From Bacteroidales bacterium (GTDB taxonomy: Bacteria; Bacteroidota; Bacteroidia; Bacteroidales; Paludibacteraceae): a DNA stretch of 5,994 nt. The position numbers and the translations under genes are program-made. The notes under the pieces were generated by a model. It saw nothing but the letters and a program-made list of their open reading frames with translations, did no database searches and was not told the origin of the DNA. This document shows positions 1 to 5,994 of the stretch, piece by piece. The DNA lies in NCBI GenBank assembly GCA_900768725.1, contig CAAGDU010000002.1:1-5994 (forward strand), read 5' to 3'. The stretch's first letter is position 1. Every line of letters starts with the position of its first letter.

Positions 1-1473
1 AACTTCGGCGAGGAGAACCTCTGCAAACTCTTCACCCGCGACTGGGATGCCGACCAATCGGCTATCGACGAGTGCATGGTGCCTTACACCCAAAAAGACG
101 GAGGACGCCTGCCCGATGACTACCTCTCCTTAGCCGGCGGCTTTCAGTATGCGGCTCGCTTGGCGCAAATGAAGAACACCGATGGCAAGAACCACGATGT
201 GAACAACTATTGGCATCACTTCGCCGAATTCAACTGGGACGACGACACCCGTTGGTGGGGGCAGATAGCCGGCGACTGTGTGGACCTCAACACCGAGAAC
301 CAGTATGTTGCCAACTATTTGGTGAAGTGCTACGGCGAGTTCATCAAGATGGGTGTGGACGGCTTCCGCATCGACACCAGCGGACACATCTCCCGACTGA
401 CCTTCAACAACAACTTCATACCGCAGTTTGAAGCATTGGCAGAAGAATACAAAGCCAAACGCAACGGCGGCGACTTCTTCATGTTTGGCGAGGTCTGCGC
501 GCGCGACCGCAATGTTACCTACCGTAACCGCGATAACCTCTCGCCTTATTTCTATACATGGAAAGAGACGAAAGACTACGCTTGGGACACGAGCGAGACC
601 TCGTGGAATGGTATCGTAGTTCCCGAGGGCAGCAAGGGAACCCACACCAATGTTACCTCCGTGGACCAGCAGGCGAAAGACTATGTAGGCGAGCACAGCG
701 ACAACCGCACTTCGGATAACGCTTTCCTCAAAGGCAACGCCTACCATACCCCCGACTACTCGCAGGCTTCCGGCTTCAGCGTCATCGACTTCCCCATGCA
801 CTGGAACTTCTGCAGCGCCCAAGAGGCATGGAACGTAAAGAGCGGCGACAAGTACTACAACGATGCCACGTGGAATGTGGTCTATGTCGATAGCCACGAC
901 TACGCACCGGATGGCGCACCCGAGAGCGAGCGGTTCAGCAAAAGCCAAGACACATGGGCGGAGAACCTCGCGCTGATGTTCACCTTCCGCGGTATCCCCT
1001 GCATCTACTACGGCTCCGAGATAGAGTTTAAGAAAGGAAAACCAATAGACAAAGGTCCGAATATCGCGCTGCAAGAGACCGGCCGCGCCTACTTCGGCGG
1101 CTACCTGAGCGGCTATGTAACCACCACCGACTTCGGCGAGTATGAGGAAGCATGCGGCAACATGGCGCAGACCCTGCAACACCCCTTGGCACGCCATATC
1201 CGCCGCTTGTCGAAGATTCGTATGGCTGTGCCCGCGCTGCGCAAAGGGCAATACAGCACCGAGGGATGCTCCGGCACCTTCGCTTTCAAGCGCCGCTACA
1301 CCGATGCCAACACCGACTCCTACGCGCTGGTCTGCATCTCCGGCAACGGCACTTTCACGGGCGTGGAGAACGGTACCTACGTGGATTGCGTTACGGGCGA
1401 TACGAAGACCGTTACCAACGGTACGCTCAACGCTACCTGCTCCGGAAAGGGTAACATGCGCGTGTATGTGTTG
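1..1473 (+). repeat. Tandem duplication, copy 1 (amylase catalytic region)
   Basis: This stretch matches 2910-4379 with a constant offset of 2909 bp until a one-codon indel near 1150. Hand alignment gives about 67 differences in 470 residues (roughly 86% protein identity). Identical DNA runs of 30-39 bp occur, for example 1-39 with 2910-2948. Weaker similarity continues to about position 1600 and then breaks down in the linker. Confidence 0.9.
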
Positions 1474-2328
1474 AGCACCCAAAAGACCCCCGCCCCGGGC
1501 AAGATCGGTACGGACGGCAACTACCTCTACGGCACCGGCAAAGCCAATATCGGCGACCCGAAGTGGGACGGCAAGCAAGAAGCCCTCGACCCGCGCTTCG
1601 GCGATAACGGCGGCGGCAGCACAGGCGGCGGCTCCAGCGAGACTCCTGCCACTCCCTGCCTCGAGACAGCCGATGAGCGCTGTGTATTCTTCCAAGCACC
1701 TTCCGGATGGGGCAAATCGGCAAATGTGTATATGTGGATAAAAGACACAGAAACAAAATTGGTAGGCGCATGGCCGGGCAAAGCAGCATCTGCCTTAGGA
1801 GGTGGTGTGTTCAAATTCAACATTCCCGCTGACGTAACAGGCGATGAAACCCAATGGATGATTATCTGGAATGGTAGCAACGGGCAAACGAAAAACTTAA
1901 CATTTACCATGCGTGGACTCTATACCGGCGATAACAAGGATAATGTAAGTTGCACCAGCACCGTTACCACCCTCTGCGCCGATGTGCCTCAGCCCGATGA
2001 ACCCGCAGAGCCCGAGCCCGAACCTGACCCGACACCTGACTATCCCGAGGAAGAGCCTTGCACCGGCGCATTGCCAGACCCCGAACCGCATAGCACCGAG
2101 AGCAGCGGTAGCGACCAGCCATGGGGCATCCATAACGCAGAGAGCAACCTCCTGCTCTACACCGAGCAAGGAACCCTCTATATAGGCAGCGAGACGGCAC
2201 AACATATTTGCATCTACTCTGTGGATGGCACCCTTGTGCAAGCGCTTGACCTGCAAGCAGGTATCACAACCATCTATCTCCCGCAAGGATTCTATATGGT
2301 GAATAACCAAAAGGTAGTGCTTTGGTAA
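1..2328 (+). CDS. Secreted GH13 alpha-amylase with one CBM26-like module and a T9SS-like C-terminal domain (5' end missing)
   Basis: Predicted endo-acting hydrolase of alpha-1,4 bonds in starch. The reading frame is open from base 1. Comparison with the downstream paralogue shows about 155 N-terminal residues (signal peptide, first barrel strands, GH13 region I) lie outside the window, so the ATG at 76 is internal. In the visible 775 residues the GH13 motifs are intact: GFRID with nucleophile Asp125, FGE with acid/base Glu164, and VDSHD with Asp300. A C-terminal beta domain ends near residue 491. A Gly/Ser linker (about 537-546) leads to one CBM26-like module (about 553-659), with Tyr577, Trp579 and Trp591-Pro-Gly as likely sugar-contact positions. 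A Pro/Glu linker follows. The last ~75 residues end in a beta-rich segment (CIYSVDGTLV, then GFYMVNNQKVVLW) resembling a type IX secretion sorting domain. Family and catalytic role are secure; substrate details and secretion route are inferred. Confidence 0.93.
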   Translation, partial: NFGEENLCKLFTRDWDADQSAIDECMVPYTQKDGGRLPDDYLSLAGGFQYAARLAQMKNTDGKNHDVNNYWHHFAEFNWDDDTRWWGQIAGDCVDLNTENQYVANYLVKCYGEFIKMGVDGFRIDTSGHISRLTFNNNFIPQFEALAEEYKAKRNGGDFFMFGEVCARDRNVTYRNRDNLSPYFYTWKETKDYAWDTSETSWNGIVVPEGSKGTHTNVTSVDQQAKDYVGEHSDNRTSDNAFLKGNAYHTPDYSQASGFSVIDFPMHWNFCSAQEAWNVKSGDKYYNDATWNVVYVDSHDYAPDGAPESERFSKSQDTWAENLALMFTFRGIPCIYYGSEIEFKKGKPIDKGPNIALQETGRAYFGGYLSGYVTTTDFGEYEEACGNMAQTLQHPLARHIRRLSKIRMAVPALRKGQYSTEGCSGTFAFKRRYTDANTDSYALVCISGNGTFTGVENGTYVDCVTGDTKTVTNGTLNATCSGKGNMRVYVLSTQKTPAPGKIGTDGNYLYGTGKANIGDPKWDGKQEALDPRFGDNGGGSTGGGSSETPATPCLETADERCVFFQAPSGWGKSANVYMWIKDTETKLVGAWPGKAASALGGGVFKFNIPADVTGDETQWMIIWNGSNGQTKNLTFTMRGLYTGDNKDNVSCTSTVTTLCADVPQPDEPAEPEPEPDPTPDYPEEEPCTGALPDPEPHSTESSGSDQPWGIHNAESNLLLYTEQGTLYIGSETAQHICIYSVDGTLVQALDLQAGITTIYLPQGFYMVNNQKVVLW

Positions 2329-2335
2329 GAAGATA

Positions 2336-2382
2336 GAGGCTATAGGGGCAATAGCAGATATAGCGAAGCTCCCTATAACCTC
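2336..2382 (+). promoter_or_regulatory. Imperfect hairpin between the two amylase genes
   Basis: GAGGCTATAGGG (2336-2347) pairs with CCCTATAACCTC (2371-2382) at 11 of 12 positions, leaving a 23-nt loop. It starts 8 bp after the first gene's stop codon. An A/C-rich tract follows, not a T-run, so it is not a canonical intrinsic terminator. It could stabilise the upstream mRNA 3' end, mark an RNA processing site, or partly attenuate read-through into the second gene. Pairing is seen directly; function is inferred. Confidence 0.5.
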
Positions 2383-2428
2383 AATCAATCAAACAAACAA
2401 TCAAACAAACAAACAAACAAACAAACAA
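2381..2428 (+). repeat. CAAA-type tetranucleotide microsatellite in the leader of the second amylase gene
   Basis: Twelve consecutive 4-bp units of the form (T/A)CAA run without interruption, the last six all being ACAA. The tract ends 16 bp before the ATG at 2445, so it probably lies in the 5' untranslated leader. Such A-rich, unstructured leaders are common in Bacteroidota, where translation often proceeds without a Shine-Dalgarno sequence. Replication slippage would change leader length in 4-bp steps without affecting the reading frame. Confidence 0.9.
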
Positions 2429-2444
2429 CCAACTATTTTATCAC

Positions 2445-5342
<2,898 letters not shown>

Positions 5343-5353
5343 CCATCTGACCA

Positions 5354-5407
5354 TACTACCACAAAAAACTACCTAACTGCGAAAGTTAGGTAGTTTTTGT
5401 AGTAGTA
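5354..5407 (+). terminator. Rho-independent terminator after the amylase pair
   Basis: ACTACCTAACT (5368-5378) pairs perfectly with AGTTAGGTAGT (5384-5394) around a 5-nt loop GCGAA. The run of As at 5363-5368 pairs with the T-run at 5394-5398, which serves as the U-tract. Pairing extends outward to 5354 and 5407 with one bulge and one mismatch. It lies 11 bp after the stop codon. The A-run on the left also makes it a plausible terminator for minus-strand transcripts. Confidence 0.9.
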
Positions 5408-5486
5408 CGATTATTCTGCATTATCAAAATAATCCACGTGAGTTCGATATAAGCAAACTATTTTCAGCAGTCAAAGACTAAATTGG

Positions 5487-5497
5487 TTTTTGGCAAT
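5487..5497 (+). repeat. 11-bp direct repeat TTTTTGGCAAT, copy 1
   Basis: Exact TTTTTGGCAAT. Two further exact copies in the same orientation lie at 5553-5563 and 5734-5744. This copy is preceded by ATTGG, not by the ATAA found before the other two, so it shares only the core. Confidence 0.8.
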
Positions 5498-5548
5498 GAA
5501 TTAATGATTAATTATATGACAATTATATGTTAAAGAAAAAATATTTGA

Positions 5549-5563
5549 ATAATTTTTGGCAAT
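5549..5563 (+). repeat. 15-bp direct repeat ATAATTTTTGGCAAT, left flank of foldback element
   Basis: Exactly repeated at 5730-5744, 181 bp downstream, bracketing the palindromic element. It may be a target-site duplication or a conserved edge of the element itself. It contains copy 2 of the 11-bp TTTTTGGCAAT core. Confidence 0.8.
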
Positions 5564-5736
5564 AATATACATGTTGACCCGGCAATTCAAAATTGAGTTA
5601 TGTCGCCCCTTCGGGGCTTGCATTGTGGGGGCATCCGTTTACGTAGGGTTGCACCCTACGCTGTTTTATGTCGCCCCGTTGGGGCTTTTCATTTGATAAA
5701 GAATTTGGGTCAACTCGTATATCATTACCATAATTT
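5551..5736. mobile_element. MITE/REP-like non-coding foldback element, about 186 bp
   Basis: The outer 30 bp on each side (5551-5580 and 5707-5736) form an imperfect inverted repeat, 24 of 30 matching by hand, with a perfect 8-bp inner part GTTGACCC / GGGTCAAC. Inside are three compact hairpins: GCCCC/GGGGC at 5605-5617, CGTAGGG/CCCTACG at 5642-5660, and GCCCC/GGGGC at 5673-5685. The two outer hairpins are direct repeats sharing TTATGTCGCCCC (5598-5609 and 5666-5677). There is no coding capacity, so any mobility would need a transposase acting in trans. Similar GTCGCCCC/CGGGGC palindromes recur between genes in many Bacteroidota genomes (from memory, unchecked). Alternatives are a REP cluster or a structured RNA. 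Confidence 0.55.
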
Positions 5737-5744
5737 TTGGCAAT
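5730..5744 (+). repeat. 15-bp direct repeat ATAATTTTTGGCAAT, right flank of foldback element
   Basis: Exact partner of 5549-5563 in the same orientation. It contains copy 3 of the 11-bp core at 5734-5744 and is followed by TTTTGTGG, unlike the left copy. Confidence 0.8.
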
Positions 5745-5823
5745 TTTTGTGGAAATAAAAGAATTGTCAGCGTTTCGATGTATATGTTTCTTATTTCGAG
5801 TTCACGTTAATTCGTATTTTTCG

Positions 5824-5858
5824 GATTATTCTGAACACTCAGAGCACTCAGAATTATC
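5824..5858. repeat. Small inverted repeat with 9-bp tandem in its loop
   Basis: GATTATTCTGA (5824-5834) is inverted as TCAGAATTATC (5848-5858) with one mismatch and a 13-nt spacer. The overlapping sequence CACTCAGAG / CACTCAGAA (5836-5844, 5845-5853) is a near-perfect 9-bp tandem repeat. It could be a weak hairpin or a protein-binding site; no function is assigned. Confidence 0.5.
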
Positions 5859-5872
5859 AGATATCTTACCAT

Positions 5873-5906
5873 AAAAACAATTGCCCGACCGCGCGGTCAG
5901 GCAATT
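5873..5906 (-). terminator. Rho-independent terminator of the tRNA-Phe gene
   Basis: Read on the minus strand, AATTGCCTGACC (5906-5895) pairs with GGTCGGGCAATT (5890-5879) with one mismatch and a GCGC loop, followed by GTTTTT (5878-5873) as U-tract. It begins 10 bp past the tRNA 3' end, as expected for a tRNA transcription unit ending here. Confidence 0.88.
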
Positions 5907-5916
5907 CTTACTTATG

Positions 5917-5989
5917 TGGTGCCAACGGGAATCGAACCAGTGACACAAGGATTTTCAGTCCTTTGCTCTACCAACTGAGCTATGGCACC
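5917..5989 (-). tRNA. tRNA-Phe (anticodon GAA)
   Basis: The reverse complement folds as a 73-nt cloverleaf. Acceptor stem GGTGCCA/TGGCACC is perfect, D-stem GCTC/GAGC is perfect, and anticodon stem AAGGA/TCCTT carries the loop CTGAAAA, giving anticodon GAA for phenylalanine. The T-loop is TTCGATT. The T-stem ACTGG/CCCGT has one internal T-C mismatch. The discriminator base is A, and the 3' CCA is not encoded (CAT follows), so it must be added after transcription. Its promoter lies beyond the right edge of the window. Confidence 0.96.
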
Positions 5990-5994
5990 TTGAT

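Larger units (their letters stand above)
5408..5916. other. Gene-free AT-rich intergenic region with repeats
   Basis: No open frame with plausible length or composition was seen on either strand. The DNA is much more AT-rich than the amylase genes, except for the GC-rich hairpins listed separately. The part before the foldback element has only small AT-rich repeats, such as two AATTATATG copies at 5510-5518 and 5521-5529. I found no good match to the Bacteroidota promoter motif TAnnTTTG on either strand. Confidence 0.75.

Noticed and set aside
76..78. ATG at 76 as the true start of the first amylase
   Set aside because: The frame is open to base 1, and residues upstream of the ATG match the paralogue (NFGEENLCKLFTR). 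Starting at 76 would lose the signal peptide and GH13 region I.
130..1695. Long minus-strand open frame (521 codons) opposite the first amylase
   Set aside because: It is antisense to a clear GH13 gene; the product is an Ala/Val/Gly-rich composition artefact of GC-rich codons. A similar shadow (3039-3440, 3447-3857) is broken opposite the paralogue, so it is not conserved as one frame.
2329..2444. Bacteroidota promoter (TTTG then TAnnTTTG) before the second amylase
   Set aside because: TTTG occurs at 2321-2324, but no TAnnTTTG lies at suitable spacing. The CAAA tract gives TTTG only on the opposite strand.
5487..5744. CRISPR array from three TTTTTGGCAAT copies
   Set aside because: The repeats are only 11-15 bp, spacing is irregular (66 and 181 bp), and the interval is filled with hairpins rather than spacers.
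5917..5989. Attachment site of an integrated element at the tRNA-Phe 3' end
   Set aside because: No second copy of the tRNA 3' sequence and no integrase gene is visible in the window.

Overview
The window looks like chromosomal DNA of a Bacteroidales-type bacterium (phylum Bacteroidota), probably from a polysaccharide-rich habitat such as the gut. The grounds are: two secreted GH13 alpha-amylases with CBM26-like starch-binding modules on acidic/proline linkers; C-terminal tails resembling secretion tails of that phylum; no Shine-Dalgarno sequence before the one visible start codon; and GC-rich genes separated by AT-rich spacers. The genus cannot be fixed from this sequence.

Layout. Positions 1-2328 hold the 3' part of a first alpha-amylase gene, whose first ~155 codons lie outside the window. 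A 116-bp gap follows, with an imperfect hairpin (2336-2382) and a CAAA-type tetranucleotide tract (2381-2428). Positions 2445-5342 hold a complete second alpha-amylase gene (965 aa) with a signal peptide. A strong terminator hairpin (5354-5407) closes the pair. Positions 5408-5872 carry no credible gene. They hold a palindrome-rich, MITE-like foldback element (about 5551-5736), three copies of an 11-bp repeat, and a small inverted repeat (5824-5858). A tRNA-Phe(GAA) gene (5917-5989) with its own terminator (5873-5906) lies on the minus strand, so the amylase pair and the tRNA are convergent.

The two amylases are tandem paralogues. The aligned catalytic regions are about 85% identical at protein level by hand count and share long identical DNA runs, so they come from a fairly recent duplication. 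Past the catalytic part they differ. The first has one starch-binding module and a T9SS-like C-terminal domain. The second has two starch-binding modules and a short, different tail. The likely joint role is extracellular or cell-surface attack on starch, with the two enzymes differing in substrate binding and anchoring. No SusC/SusD partner or regulator is visible. I found no clearly new system; the most interesting parts are the modular divergence of the pair and the foldback element.
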